From positions 684,501 through 748,500 of the forward strand of contig OZ017801.1 in NCBI GenBank assembly GCA_963969395.1: a stretch of 64,000 bases of DNA, read 5' to 3'. The translations under genes and the position numbers were made by a program. Under the pieces are notes generated by a model. That model was not told where the DNA came from. It did no database searches and saw only the letters and a list, made by a program, of their open reading frames with translations. Source of the stretch: Pseudoscleropodium purum. Taxonomy: Eukaryota > Streptophyta > Bryopsida > Hypnales > Brachytheciaceae. Positions 46,373 to 59,649 of the stretch are shown here, piece by piece (the first letter of the stretch is position 1; each line of letters starts with the position of its first letter).

Positions 46373-49224
46373 CATGCTAATTGGCTTGAATGGTACCCAT
46401 GTCGTTTCCGTAATAGCCATCACCTATGTACTGCACTAAGAGCTTGTCTATGGACACCATAAGGTATAAACTATATGTACTCATATTCAAATATGTCAAG
46501 TGTTACATTATGTATGGAAACATTATATTTGAGCTTTCTCATTCTTTAAAACCCTCACCACAACCTTGACCTGGTTTGACCTCTCTCCATCATCTTCCAC
46601 AATCCAAATTGTCTCCAAATTCTTCTAACATGGTTACCACCTCTTATCAATTTACATCCCTACAATCCAACACATAAGATTCAGTAATCAATTTGATCAA
46701 TGCTACCAAATTACCAAATACAATTTCAAACCGATAGGATTGCCAATCAAGCTACTAAATACAATTTTAATCCAAATTTTTAAAAAAAAAGCAACTAGAA
46801 GAGGACATAAGACATGCTTGACTTTGCTTATCATTGACAAATTATCTTATTACAATTGTTCATTACAAATTCTTTATCCCACATCTATATATGACCTTAA
46901 TTATACCAAATATACAAATTGTAGGAATATTATTTAGAACATTTTGTATTATTTCTTGGTCATATGTTATATGTGTTAATTTAGTTAATTAAAAATTTTA
47001 ACTCATAATTATAGGACTTTCAATTTGTTAATTTAATTGAACATGTTAGGTTTGAATTTTTGCATCAAATATGTAAAACATCATATTTGTAGATTTTAAA
47101 TTATAATTTATTTGCAAAAATTTAATTTATGTGTAATTTTACAACTTCATATTTTATTTAGATTTAAGCAATAATTTGTCTTAGATGAGATTCCTACATT
47201 CACCACCTTCCAACATGGAAATATTAAATAGTGACAATACTGTGATATTAAATAGACCACCATTTTATTACTTCTAATTAACTAATTTTCACGAATTTTC
47301 CATTTTGTCTGTGCTTTTAGCTTCTACTATCACTAAACTAGCTAAAGAAACTTTACCAATGTGTTAAATTGTTTGGATATTTTTACCAATTTATTTGAAT
47401 AACATTTACATGTTTAAATTATTTCAAAAATTTAAGTTAAATACCTATAAAATAAAATACTTTGAACCTTCACCAAGAATGTCATGAGTCATGAAAAATA
47501 GTTTCAAAGGCTAATAGACTCTTCAAACAAAGCTCATTTAAAACTACCCTTGACTACTTGAGGTAGAATTGAAAAAATTAAAAAAAAATTGTAAACTTTG
47601 GCCTCATTATAAAATAATAATAAAATATAATAAATATTAGGGCTATTATACACAAAGTCTATTGTTGTGATCAAAGTACATAGAAATGCTTAATTTGAAC
47701 TTGCTTTAAACCAAAATTTTGATATTTGCACCATCATTGCACTAGAATATGCCTTCATTTTTACTACAACTATTTCATGATCTTTATTAAAAAAATCAAG
47801 ATGATTTTGAAAAAAAGTTATAAAATTTGATCCATTAATTACATTCATGTGATTAGATAAAAAAAATTCAATAAAATTTAGAATCCAAAATTGATAATTC
47901 CTTCCTAAATTTTCATAAAAATTTCTTGTCATAATTAACCTCTTGTGTAAATTAAAATCAATTTTTACAAGATTTTATTTTCTTTAAGTTCAAAATGAAA
48001 GGTTTTCATTATCAACAACTTTAAATATTTGTATTTTTCTTATTTATTCAAGTCATTTTTTGAACAAAAAATATGACTTTCATAAGTCAAACACACATAT
48101 AGTCATATACCTTATGAAAACATAGAATATTTGTAAAGAAATTTTTGAAAATGTATTCCTTATAAAAGTAAAAAGAACTAACATAAATATCTACCAACAT
48201 TTGGATGGATGAAAAAATCTAAATTTTGTGAGCTTGAGACATGTTTGTATTCATTTGTTGTTCAAAATTTGAATGTCTACTCTTTGAATAGTCACAATAA
48301 AAGTTTAAATTTGAAAACTAGACATACAAAATTGAGCCTATTAAAAGCAAGCTAAAAAACAATTTTTTGATGAGCCATGTCAAATCATCCCAAAACAAGG
48401 CGGCAATAGCCCTTCAAATTTGCTCAAAGGTAGGGTGTTCCAAAAGTGCCCTTGCTCTAAAAGAGACCTTTAAGATAAAGGTTTAATTTACTTTGTTCTA
48501 TGCACCAACAATGTACATTTAGGACAAATTTGCTTTTAGTGACCATTGGATTTTGTAGAAGTTTTAGTTTGATATTTTTTTGATTGCAACTTTATGCCCA
48601 TTTTTGTGCTATTTTGTTGTAATTTGTAATTTGGAGCTTTAAATGAGTAGTTTAGACCTATTGGAAGTTGAATTTTTGTCAAGTAGGCTTAGATGTGCTA
48701 GCCTCTTGGCATGTGATTGAGAAGCCAATTAGAATTTGAAGTGGTTCAAGTTAAGGTGAATACCAATTCCAAATTGGTATGGTTCCAATTTGACAATTAT
48801 TTGTGTGTCTAGGAAATCAAATTGGGATGGAAGTTCAATTGTTGAAGGAGCCTATTAACATGTTGGCTTCCAAGTTTTTTTGACTTACTCTTGACAGAGA
48901 TTCCAATGTGAATTCTAGCCCAAATTAGCTATGTTTTTTTTTGTTTTTTTGTATTCAATGATGAAATGTATGTGTAAGGAAGAGAAGTTGAAGTTATAAT
49001 TTGGTGATGTTGAGTGAGATGAAGACATATGTTGAAACAAAAGAGAACTAACAAAGAAAGTGATAGTTCAAAATCAAAGGATTTAGAAGTTGTAAATGGT
49101 GATGTGCTCTCCAATTAGTTGAATGAGAAAAATTATTATTTTGAAACTAATTGGTTGTGTATTTTTGGTGTGAATGTAATAAGATGTGTAATGTGTGTAT
49201 GAAGAATACGAATTGGATATGTAA
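46373..49224. other. AT-rich intergenic DNA, no gene seen
   Basis: No exon, RNA gene or clear repeat was recognised. Minus-strand frames at 47690-47932 and 48929-49114 look accidental. Confidence 0.4.
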
Positions 49225-49470
49225 AGCCTTTATGCATTAGAGGATTTCTAGGGGGTCAAGAGGGCCGTTTCAAGCCTGTTCCTCCAACCTTGTTCCTGTT
49301 GTCAGTTTTTATTTATTTTATTTTTTAATTTTTAACTTAGAATGAAAAAAAACAGAAAAAAAAAATTTCATTTTTTTTCAAATTTTTTTTGGTGATGTGG
49401 TAGTCGCCATGCTACATGAGGTAGTAGTTGCAAGGTTGTTCTCCCAACACTGGTAGCCCTAGGAACTTGT
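49225..49470 (-). repeat. Dispersed A/T-block repeat, copy 4 (inverted)
   Basis: Reverse complement shows ACCACATCACC, an A-run/T-run core, CTGACAACAGGAACAAGG, AACAGGCTTGAAA and CCTCTAATGCATAAAGG. This is the same block order as the copies at 8630, 30960 and 31485. Confidence 0.55.
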
Positions 49471-49772
49471 AGCCTTTTAAACTTGTTGAAAATCCTCTAA
49501 TGGAAGTTTGTGTGCCAAATTGGTGGATATTTGACTGAAAAATGTCTTTAGGCTCAATTTGGTTTATTAATGAAAGAGTTGTTGAATCAAATTTGTTCTC
49601 AATTTGGGTAGCTATTTAAACAATGTAGAGCCAAATGGAAAGTGTTAGTGTGTAGTTTGAATCAATATAATTTCAAGTTGAAATATTAAAATAAGCTAGT
49701 GAGAGTATTGATGAAAGATATAAGATTGGTTTAGAAATGAATCAAATTGGGACTTCTAATTTATCTCTCTAC

Positions 49773-50675
49773 TTAACCCCTAAAGTTCCTTGACTATGTT
49801 TTCACCAAAAATGCTCAAAAACTGCCATTTTAGGACATGTACCAAAAAAAAATTTAAATTTTCTTTTTACTCATCCAATTGTAGGATCTTGTGTTGTAAT
49901 AGTTTGAAAAGATGTCAAAAAAATTTCAAAAAATTCCACCATGTAGATTGCAAGATATCAACGTTTCAATTGACAAAAAGCCTTTTTTGGGCCTTGTAAA
50001 AAATCGGGCAGCTGCACTTTACAAGGTTGCATTTGTATGAAAAAATTTCCAAAATGGTTGCAACTCTTTGGATTCATTCTTCAAGGCAAGTTGGCTAAAT
50101 GCGTGAAAATTTTTAGATCATTTGAAATTGTACAACATATAGGAAAAAAGTAGTTAGCAAAAAAAATAAAGAATGAATCAAAATACAAAATTGTTAGTAA
50201 CTTAGTTATGGAATTGAAAATTTTCAATCCCAATGGTTTTAATGTTTTAATAAATAATATTCACCTAACATTTTATTTTTTTCCAAAAATAATCAAAATT
50301 GAGTTCAATAAAGAACTCCAAAGTTTATTTTGGAGTAGAAAATCCATAACTACCAACAAACTAAAACACCTCATAACTTCTGACTCATTGATCAAAATGG
50401 AATGATTCAAATCTCTTTCTCTCTCTCTCTCTAATTTCGAATTTTGATTTTTTCAGATCTGCCCAGACTGCTTGCGTTGAGAAATAAACTACATATTAGG
50501 CCATAACTTTTGACTCATATTTCCAAATGTCTTGAAATTTAGTGCACATGAATGATATTCCTTGTCTACACCCTCTACTAAAATTTGGGTTAAAAATATG
50601 GAAATCTCTACTCACATGCACCTGCCCAAAAAAGTTATGTTGCCAAAAGCCGCACCTTGGTCCTTTAGGGGTTAA
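49773..50675. mobile_element. 903-bp repeat element with TTAACCCCTAAAG inverted ends (element B)
   Basis: The left end TTAACCCCTAAAG is matched exactly in reverse at 50663-50675 (CTTTAGGGGTTAA). The left part shares ordered blocks with 3905-4245. The right part has two copies of a CATAACTT(T/C)TGACTCAT block (near 50375 and 50503), related to the core units of element A and of 33045. No coding frame of note and no clear target duplication. A short CT microsatellite lies at 50411-50431. Confidence 0.65.
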
Positions 50676-51752
50676 ATGTTTCCCTTGGATCAAACTATTT
50701 ATACTATAGAGGATAATTTCCTAATTGGCAATCATTCCTTTTCAATAGGTTTCAACTTCAAAAATTTGTAACTAATTCCACAAAAGTCCAAAAAATATAA
50801 AACAAATTGGGTTAGATGCCAATTCTATTTTTCTTCCTACAAAAATTTACTGGAATTTTTTTGAGGAGTTTAGTTTTTTCCAAAATGCAATTAGCTATTT
50901 TAATCTAAAAATGACACAACAGTCATTTTTTGGTCATTGAATGACAAAAAATCTTGTTGTGTAGGATATAAGTGCATCTACTCATCTTCCAAATTTCGTA
51001 GGAAAAGGGAAGGTCTTCTATAGTAGTTTGATTTTTAATGAATACTTTTGTAATACTTTAATCCAAAGATTCACATAGTAATGAAAAGGGATGATTTCTA
51101 AAGTCACCTCTTTATCATTTAACACTCAAGCTCTCCAACGTCCAATTTCTAAATGACTAACAAATTGAAATTTAGTTTTCTTTCTCATTATTGCTTAGGT
51201 GAAAGTCATCCTAAATTGTGGAGATACTTTATCAAGTTATTGTCCTATCCAATGGTTGGATTTGGTGTTACCTAAAGCTCATTACAAATATAGAAGTGTG
51301 TCAAGCTGAAAATTGCACTAATTTTAGTTCAAAATTAGATTTGCAAAAATGAGGTCATAGATTTAAAGAATACAAAATTTTCCAAAAACCAACATATCAA
51401 GAGAACCTCATTTCAAATCCATTCCAACAAGTTTTACTAAAAAAATGATAATATTTTGCTTGTAATTGAATTTAGAAGGAATTTAGAAATTTCCCTTTTA
51501 AAATTTATAATAAAATATTGATTATAGCACAAGTGAATCTAACTATACGGATGGAATCTAAAACTCAGAATTGACAACTTTTATTCAGATATCAATTCCA
51601 ATATATTCTTCCAAATAGCACTTTGTAACGATTTTCTCCAAAATCGTGAATTTTGGAAAAAGATCTAGACGTTTAGGGGGTTAAGGGTTAACGAAGTAGT
51701 TGTCGAAAACTCTTTGAATGCGAATGCCTGTGTAGTCGTATTTCAATACTTG
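50676..51752. other. Intergenic; upstream flank of the ANTH gene
   Basis: AT-rich until about 51660, where GC rises. A telomere-like TTTAGGGGGTTAAGGGTTA lies at 51672-51690; it may be the right end of another TTAACCC-family element or an interstitial telomere-like tract. No gene is seen. Confidence 0.4.
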
Positions 51753-52321
51753 TATATACGGATGAACTGTACATCCGAGGGCGTATACTGCATACCGAGC
51801 TTGCTAGGGCTCAGACAGCTTGAATGACAAGCTCCCTAACGACCTGAAGAGGAGTAGGTATGTTGGGAAAATCGATCAAGCCTTCGGGCAATCAGTAGTT
51901 TGCAGTTCGATTTTGCTGCTGCTGTATATTAGTTGATGACGATGAATTGATGTTGGAGGTCCTGATCCAACAACTTCGTCAGGAAACCTTCTCCTTCGCA
52001 TGCATTGATACAGGTTTGGAGAAGTTTAGTCTCCTTGTCAGTTTCGCCTTGATATTCTTCCAATTGCATCATGATCCTATCGGTACCTGCTTCCAGATTG
52101 GGAGGTATCGCTAAGTATTTGGAGAGTCTTGCGCAAACTCATCAATCGCTTGGATAACGAGTTTCAAGCTACGTGCGTGGGATCCCAAGCTCGGAATGAA
52201 TAGGCATATATTGAATGCGCGATCAGCTCCTGCATTGAGCTCCTCGATCGTCTATGAGAGCTCAGTTAGCATGTGACGGGAGAAATCATTCCTGCCGGGT
52301 CGATGCAAGAGAGAATTAGGG
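51753..52321 (+). promoter_or_regulatory. Promoter/leader of the ANTH gene
   Basis: GC-richer segment before the start codon. Two TATA-like strings are present, TATATA at 51753-51758 and CATATATTG at 52205-52213. Either could serve; the second would give a leader of roughly 80-90 bases. No decision can be made from sequence alone. Confidence 0.35.
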
Positions 52322-55300
52322 ATGAGCGGCTCAAGAAGTTTCCGCAAGGTTATCGGTTCTATTAAGGATACTACAAAAGTTGGCCTTGCCACTCTTAACA
52401 GCGATTACAAGGTACAATTAAACCTTACTCTCTTGAGCAAAAACGTCTTCACAAAAAAGTCAATTGCACTTTCGATTGCGCTTGCCTTACATTCCGTCCT
52501 CTTTAATGCTGCTTTTAATGACTCTGATCGTAAGCTGTAAGGAGGCATACAATGATTGCAAAAATATCTCAAACCGTTCCAAGTTTCGCTGAATTATATA
52601 CCGGATGACGAGAAATTTTCATTTTCTCGTCACGGAGAATTTAACGCTTATTGATAGAAAACGTGATCTTTATGTATGTATATATATATACACACACACA
52701 CATAGTCCAAGAGTGAGTGCTCTTAAACAGCAATAGGCAGTTAAACGTTATCTCAAAGCAAGCATGTGCAGATCCGTGTCCTTCACTTTAATATACAAGA
52801 TTGCAGGATCTTGACATTGCGGTGGTGAAAGCAACGAGTCATGTGGAGTGCCCGCCGAAGGAGAAACATGTGCGAAGTAAGTACGGTTGCATTTTTTTGC
52901 AGGCTATGGAGCTTGTGCTTTTCGCTGCAACCACAGTATGATAAGCATTTCTCCTTCGTTCTTTTGAAATTTCTTTTGCCAATATCCAACATGAGTATGG
53001 GTGCATGAATAAACAAGCAAGTGACAACATATCGTCTGCGAAAACAATTGTGAATCCATCAATCTATCTGTATTTCTTAAAATTTTAAAATACATTTTTT
53101 TTCTACATGCTTGGTACTACCAAGGTCGGGGAGGCACTCAATATCTCTGATGTTAATGAGATGACTAATAGTTGGAGATACTGAGCTCTGGCAGCTATTT
53201 TTTTGGCAACTTCATCGTCAAGACCGCGTGCTGATGTGGGGTATTGCATTCATGCACTGGCAAGGCGGATAGCCAAAACACACACATGGACTGTAAGTTC
53301 TACCTCCTGTTTCAATCATGAAAATTATGGAGCGATCAAACTTAGAAGTCACAAATCGTTCTTTTCCAGCCTTTGAGTAGCATGTCTTGATCAAGAAAAT
53401 TTGCGGTAATAGTCGCATCGCAGTGTGCGCAATTCACCTGAGGGCAATGACGCTCCTTATGGAGCGCGTATCAATATTGTTGGTCCATGATGTAAATTGT
53501 TCCTAAAATTTTTAGCCGATGTCCTTGTGCAAAACGATGGTGCGGGTGATTATATGGACATTTGCGCTTGGGCAGGTTGCATTGAAGTCGATGATGGTGA
53601 TTCACAGAACACTAAGGGAAGGTGACCCTACTTTCCGTGATGAGCTTCTCAACTATGCGCGTAACCGAGGGCAAGTCCTAAACCTCTCCAATTTTAAAGA
53701 TGACTCAAGTCCTAGTGGTGAGTTATGTTTCCTTAATCTATGCAGAATTTTCATACAATGTAACATGTCCTATGTTTAAGAATGTATACGAAATGTTGCG
53801 CACGACTCACACTGTTGTCAAAAAGTTGATTCGGACTTGTGCAGCATGGGACTACTCAGCATGGGTGCGCACATATGCCCTGTTCCTTGAAGAGAGGATT
53901 GAATGTTGCCGTGTTTTGAAGTATGACGTTGAAGCTGAGCGCACATTGGTAAGATTCTGTCTGTTGATGATGGATGACTTCGATGGTCTGGAAAGAGGTT
54001 AAGCATTCAATAATTTGTTTCCCAGAGGCGCAGCAAGTTCTGAACTTATCAACTTCTCAATCTGTTGCACATTCATTGAAAGATGATGAGGATGGAAAAT
54101 CTCTTCCTTAACATGTCATGACAACTAAGTATTCCAGATAGATAGAAATTGCGCAGCTTTAAAGATTGGTTGAAGAGGTGGTCAAGAGACTTATGGGCTT
54201 CTCTTCTGAGCTCCTAGTGCCCCCTTCCTACGCAAATGTCTTCTTATTTGGTATTGTGATGAAAGGTATTTGGCAGAACCGCAGCCGGACAAGGGAACTT
54301 GATACTGAGGAATTGTTGGAGCACCTACCTGCTTTACAACAGCTCCTGCATCGACTTATGGGTTGCCAGGTATAATTTGTTCCCTCCTTAATGGAATTGT
54401 TTCTGAAATACGGCTGTAGCATACAGTATCTGGCGGAAAGGTGACGGTAACTCATCACAGCTTTTGAGAACATTCTCTGCTTCATTCTATCAATCAGACT
54501 TTCTTCTTTAATGTAATTGTCATTGCTAAGGTAAAGATTTTTTTGTATTACGTACAGTATATCTTAAATCAAGCTCATTTATCAAGAGCAGATGATCTCG
54601 GTTTGTCTTACTGCAGCCCGAGGGAGCAGCTATTACGAATTACGTCATTCAAGCGGCGTTAAGCTTAGTATACATTTTCACCAATTGAGGCAAAACCTCT
54701 GCGTTCTTTGGCTGTTTTTTAACTTCCCCTCTTTGGACGTCGTTTGGCATTTTGGCCAGCCTAGTCTGGGGAATGTTTATAAGTTGTGTCTGCAGATTAT
54801 CGTCGATCTGAGCCGGTCTAAATTTAAAGGATCTGGACGTAATCTGAATGTCGAATTTCATGTTTCAGTGTCTGAAGGAGAGCTTCAAGCTTTACAGTGC
54901 AATTAATGACGGCATCATCAATCTGGTAGACAAGGTACAAGAAGATGCCAAAAATCACTCTTAGGACCTATTCTTGAGCTTTGTACTCAAGCTGCAGCGT
55001 AACTGACTAGTGCATAACCTCGAGTCATGGATATTCTGGAGGTGCATGAATGCTGTTGCACTCTTCACAGTGTTCCCGGGTTTGACCAGATGGTTTGTCT
55101 CCAAGTGAAACGCACAAGGCGAACTGTAGTCGTTGTAGTAGTCAAGAATTCCTCTGGTCTATATAGCACTCTTGAGTGATGCCGTGATGTCTGGCAATAA
55201 GGACAGTAAACAATGCTCTTTCTGTCTTCTGTGTTCAGACCTGTCTTTCATGAAACAGTTGACTATCTGGACCCTGCTTGCAATTTACAAATTCGTCATT

Positions 55301-58300
55301 TGCTCAAGTATTATCTTGATTTGGTTTGCAGTTCTTTGAGATGACTCGGCACAACGCAATAAAAGCTTTGGAAATCTACAAACGAGCTACTCTTCAGGTT
55401 TAATATCGACAATTACATCAGAAGTCTAAAAGTTCGATCAATGTTTTGTAGTGTGAATTTTTTTGCTAGTTGTGGTCAACCATTAAGCGCAGTTAGAAAT
55501 TCCTGATCATCAGGGACTGGATTATTAGTGTACTTCTGAAGATCTCACTTGGCAGTTGACAATTCACTCACTGCCAGGGCGTATCATGTGGTCAAAACTC
55601 GTCGATGAGCTTGTACTTTTGCAATGGTTTGAGTGGAAGTAGTATGTTACTACCTCAGCGTGAAATACTGAAGATGTTATCTCAGTAATCTGCGTGCGCA
55701 CGATTTTTGATAGTACGATTTTTTTAAGAGTACGCAGCTCTTCAACCTTGAACTCCGATCCGTATGAGTTATAGATTGATAAATTGTGTCGATTTTGCTC
55801 ATTTTTAGAATACATTCAAAACAACTCTGAAGGATCGATCTGCAGAAGATCGGGCGCGAGATCGGGTTAATTGGATACTTGTATGACTTGAGTATTAGTT
55901 TGATTCAAGTAATTACAAAGTTTTCAATGAATCTAAGGTTTAGTTTTGCAGGCTGGGAAGCTCGTGGAGTTCTATGAGTTGTGCAAAGGCTTAAACTTTG
56001 CACGTAATTTCCAGTTTCCTGTTCTTGAGCAGGTTCGTTTGGTTTCTTTCTGGTGCGTTGTCAGATTCGTTTGCAGAAGTGTCGTAATTTCATACGTGCT
56101 AGCTTGTGCGGACTATGTCTTTTTGGAATAAGCTGGAAATATTTTAGACGGTTGTTCCAGTTCTTACGATCTAAATGTCTTCTGCAGCCCCCAAAATCAT
56201 TTTTATTCACTATGGAGGACTATGTGAGGGACGCCCCCCGCACACAGGAGGTAACTCTTTCGCACAATCATTCTTGTTGCATAGCACACTGACCGGAGTC
56301 TAGTCTAACTGGCATTAGTCATTCGTACCTTCCTATGACTTACAGTAGATTTTCATGTGCCGGAGAATGCCCAAAGCTGGCCTGTGGTGCTCTTGTCTTC
56401 ATCAGCAATTGGGGTCTGATAATAAGAAACTAATCATGAAACAAACCCTGGCTTGCGTTAGCTGAGTGTCCATTACCCTTGACATTTAACCTCACCCTAA
56501 TGCTATCCTAGCAGGAGTACGATGAACGTCATCCCAAAAATTTGACAGCATTAAGTGACAAAGCATACGACGGAGACACACCTCCAGCCCAGCCGATGCC
56601 TCCGGAGTTCCTTGTACCACCTCGATCTGCAGCGCAGGACTTGATGGCAAGTCTCAAGATCATTAGATGAATTCGTTAACTTTGTCAGGGATTCTAGGCG
56701 AAAATTTCGAAAGCAGATCTACTGGATATCCTCTAATCAATCATCGTAGACACAGTTCTGTTCCGGGTCGTTAATCTACCAATCCGTCGATCTTATTAGG
56801 AATGATTGGAGTACATTAGCTGCTATTGACTTCTTCTTTTCCCCTTTTAAAAGAGAATAGTTGCTGCTGACTTGGGTATGCAGGAATTGAATGAAGGGTT
56901 GCAAACTGAAAGAGATTCGTTCAATTTGGGGCTGTATCAATCGCGTAAGTCTTATTCAAATCTTCTAGACAGTTCATTACATCTAGTCGGCTATCTTGTC
57001 GGTGAGGCTGAGACTGACCCGCCCTGGCTGGAACAGACCAAGGCCATGGCCTGAGGTGATTGTATTTGTGCCACTGTTCTGCAATGAAAGTTCATCTTAT
57101 TAGTGTAAATTCTTTTTTTCTTAAGAACTCTTGGAAGTCATTAATACTAGTCCTCCTCGAAAAGGCAAGCGTCTGTTCGAATTTCAATTCGATTTCCAAA
57201 ATTTACACAAGCATCATATCTGGCTGGTGGGGTCAAGGCCCTAACATTTATAATAGTCTAGTTTTTCTGAATAAATATTCTTGGAAGTTGGAATATTTGT
57301 GGTCATTGCACTGTTGCATCATTTTATATCATTTTATTTGAAAGTAGAGAGTTCGAGTTGAACTGAGTTTCCAACTCTGCTTTGCAGTCATCACCATACA
57401 AGTAGAGTAATTGTTTACATGTTTGTGCAAGCAGATGGAGCGCAGCCACCGCAAGTGACGGGTTGGGAACTAGCCCTCATTTCTGAAGCAAGCCAGACTG
57501 AGAGCGCTCCCAGTAAAAGGGTACATATCATCCTCACCAAAAATAAAAATAAAAACATATTTTAACATATGAAGACGAACTGTTCGACATATATAGAAGG
57601 TAGTACGACATTCTATTGCAAGAGAACTTCCCGAAAATATGTAACCATTAACAAATTAGCAATTCCTGATCACAGCACATGAGTGCCTGTATAATTAACA
57701 CAGAATCTTCAAACGACGCTTTTAGACGTGCATGAGTGGGGTCTGCGAAATATTGGGTCCGAATTTTTTATTCAGTGACCTCCAATAGCGCTCTAATGTG
57801 GCTTTTTCGAAAGGTTGAAGAATGATATTTTTTCTGAGTTCGTGTCTTCGTGACATAATGGTTTCTCTCTTTCTTCTGCAAACAACCGGTAGGAAAATAA
57901 TGGAAACTAGAATCTGTTTTTGGAATGACCAGATTCCTTGAGGATCGGGATGCTTATGGTTAGTCTCTGTTTGATTGTCTCACCAGGGTGCCAGAGGCAC
58001 TCTTGGTTCATACAGTTTTTGCTTCTTGAATGAAATCATTCACTCCATTGTCAAAGAAAGGAATAAGTTTTAAATCTGCTTTTTTGAGAAAAGATGATGA
58101 CTGATACTTTGATTTTCAATTATTCTTTCAACTCGTACTGTAGTGGGTATGAGAAAGTAACGATGGGATTCTCATGTAATCATCAAAGTACACAGGTATC
58201 AGGATTTGATAAGCAGTTGCTGAACAGCTTGTACGACGACGCGATTCAGAGACGATTCCAAGCGGCGGCCGTTCAAAGAGGGGGCAGTCCGATGCCATCA

Positions 58301-58609
58301 GGAGTCATCAACCCATTCGAAGACATATTTGCGGCCTCAAACAACTATGCTCCGCCATCGCCTGTGTCGATGGCCATGATGCAGGAGCAAGCCTTCCTGA
58401 TGCAGACACAACAGAGGTTGACGAGGATGCCGGGCAGTAATCCATTTGGCGACTTTGGCTCGAGCAACCCCTTCGATATCTCGCCTGGAAGTCCCCAGTC
58501 GTCAACGTCACCTCCGCCGCAGTTGGCATTGCCTCCTCAACTCACGCAACAACAGCAGCAGCAGGATTACCATCTGACCAATCCATTTGGAAATCCCAAC
58601 TTGCTCTGA
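52322..58609 (+). CDS. ANTH-domain clathrin assembly protein (AP180/PICALM-like), complete in fifteen exons
   Basis: Exons: 52322-52411, 52807-52876, 53195-53292, 53576-53717, 53845-53948, 54277-54369, 54617-54667, 54869-54934, 55332-55397, 55952-56032, 56188-56250, 56515-56646, 56884-56944, 57435-57520 and 58196-58609. Phases match throughout; 1,617 bases encode 538 residues. It is an endocytic adaptor that binds plasma-membrane phosphoinositides and helps build clathrin coats. The ANTH domain opens with [19 protein letters not shown]. Lys38, Lys48, Lys50 and His51 keep the spacing of the phosphoinositide site of mammalian CALM. Further landmarks are [72 protein letters not shown] and NFQFPVL. 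The C-terminus is low complexity with SLYDD, four NPF tripeptides and a six-Gln run, ending [12 protein letters not shown] motifs bind EH domains, in plants AtEH/Pan1 of the TPLATE complex. Start is the only ATG preceding the ANTH sequence. The middle linker is shorter than in many angiosperm homologues. Confidence 0.94.
52671..52702 (+). repeat. TG/TA/CA microsatellite in intron 1 of the ANTH gene
   Basis: A TATG run, then (TA)n, then (CA)n, in intron 1. Likely length-polymorphic. Confidence 0.9.
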
Positions 58610-59095
58610 AATTGCTTTGAGCTGATTGTCTATGAAACTAAGTCACGTACTCAATATTTCATACCCATGGAAATGCTGGATCCAAATGATCCGAACCTGA
58701 AAGACGTGATCGAGATGGAACACTGCCAAACTGCATCTGGAGATATACTTAGACTAGTTCAATTTTGGTCCAAATACATGAGACTCACTTTTCAAGACTC
58801 AGGTTCAAAGTGAGTGGCGCCGTTTGATGGAAGAGCCAATTCCTGAAGACTTTGATGAGCAGTGAAGATTTAATCCAAGACTGGCCCTTAGAGAAGGGAT
58901 TGAAGTGGAGTATCAATTCCTTTGGCGTCCTCAGGTCCTATTTTGACTTGGTGGCTTGGGATGTGCTTTTCTTTGTACTGGTACACGATTTATGACTGAC
59001 TGAAGCTAATGCTTGGTTCAGCATTTAAATTTTGTTGCATTGCGACTAAAATGTTCCATTCGTGTTACAAATAAAAAACTGAAAATAAAAAATAA
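58610..59095 (+). terminator. ANTH gene 3' UTR with AATAAA polyadenylation signals
   Basis: GC stays at gene-like levels after the stop, then AATAAA occurs at 59070-59075 with further AAATAAA copies to 59095, after which the DNA becomes AT-rich. This fits a 3' UTR of about 480 bp. Confidence 0.55.
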
Positions 59096-59649
59096 AGAAA
59101 AATACAAATAAAACCATTTGATTTCAATGGATACCTTGAGATTGAACTTTCATAAATGTTAAACTAAATTTTTGTATTGGAAAACATAGGGTGTAATAGG
59201 TGTGAATAACACAACTAAAGTCATGAAATGAAGTCACACAATTGGCATCTTTTCATATACTACATGATCTTTTTTGAGGACACTCTAGCGCATACGCCAT
59301 TTTTGTTACAGTGTGTCATTTCATCTACAATTTAATTCTTCTAATAAACATATAATAAAAACTAGAAGAGTAACTTGAAGAATTGAAAATTGAAGAGTAA
59401 ATTAAGGACCATATCCATTTATAAATTTCTATTCAAAATACTAAAATTGAAGGTCAAATCCTCAAATTTTTATCAAACTTTATCCCAAATGATAAGAAAA
59501 TTTAAATAAAGAATTCATGTCTAATGTTTCTATTTTTATATGAAAAATTTGAATAGGTTTTATTTATTACTTTGTAGATATAGTTTAGTAACTAGTCTAA
59601 GCCCTTTTTGTTGGAAAAATGACAAAGTTTTGTTTTATTTTGTTGAATG
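59096..59649. other. AT-rich intergenic DNA, no gene seen
   Basis: Nothing recognised. The last eight bases, 59642-59649 (GTTGAATG), are the left target-site duplication of the following MITE. Confidence 0.4.

Noticed and set aside
51672..51690. Telomere-like TTTAGGGGGTTAAGGGTTA as an interstitial telomere
   Set aside because: Only two or three imperfect units. It is better explained as an end of the TTAACCC repeat family or as a promoter telo-box.
53519..54002. Open frames in introns 4 and 5 of the ANTH gene as alternative exons
   Set aside because: The extra residues interrupt the conserved ANTH sequence, and strong GT-AG sites remove them in phase.
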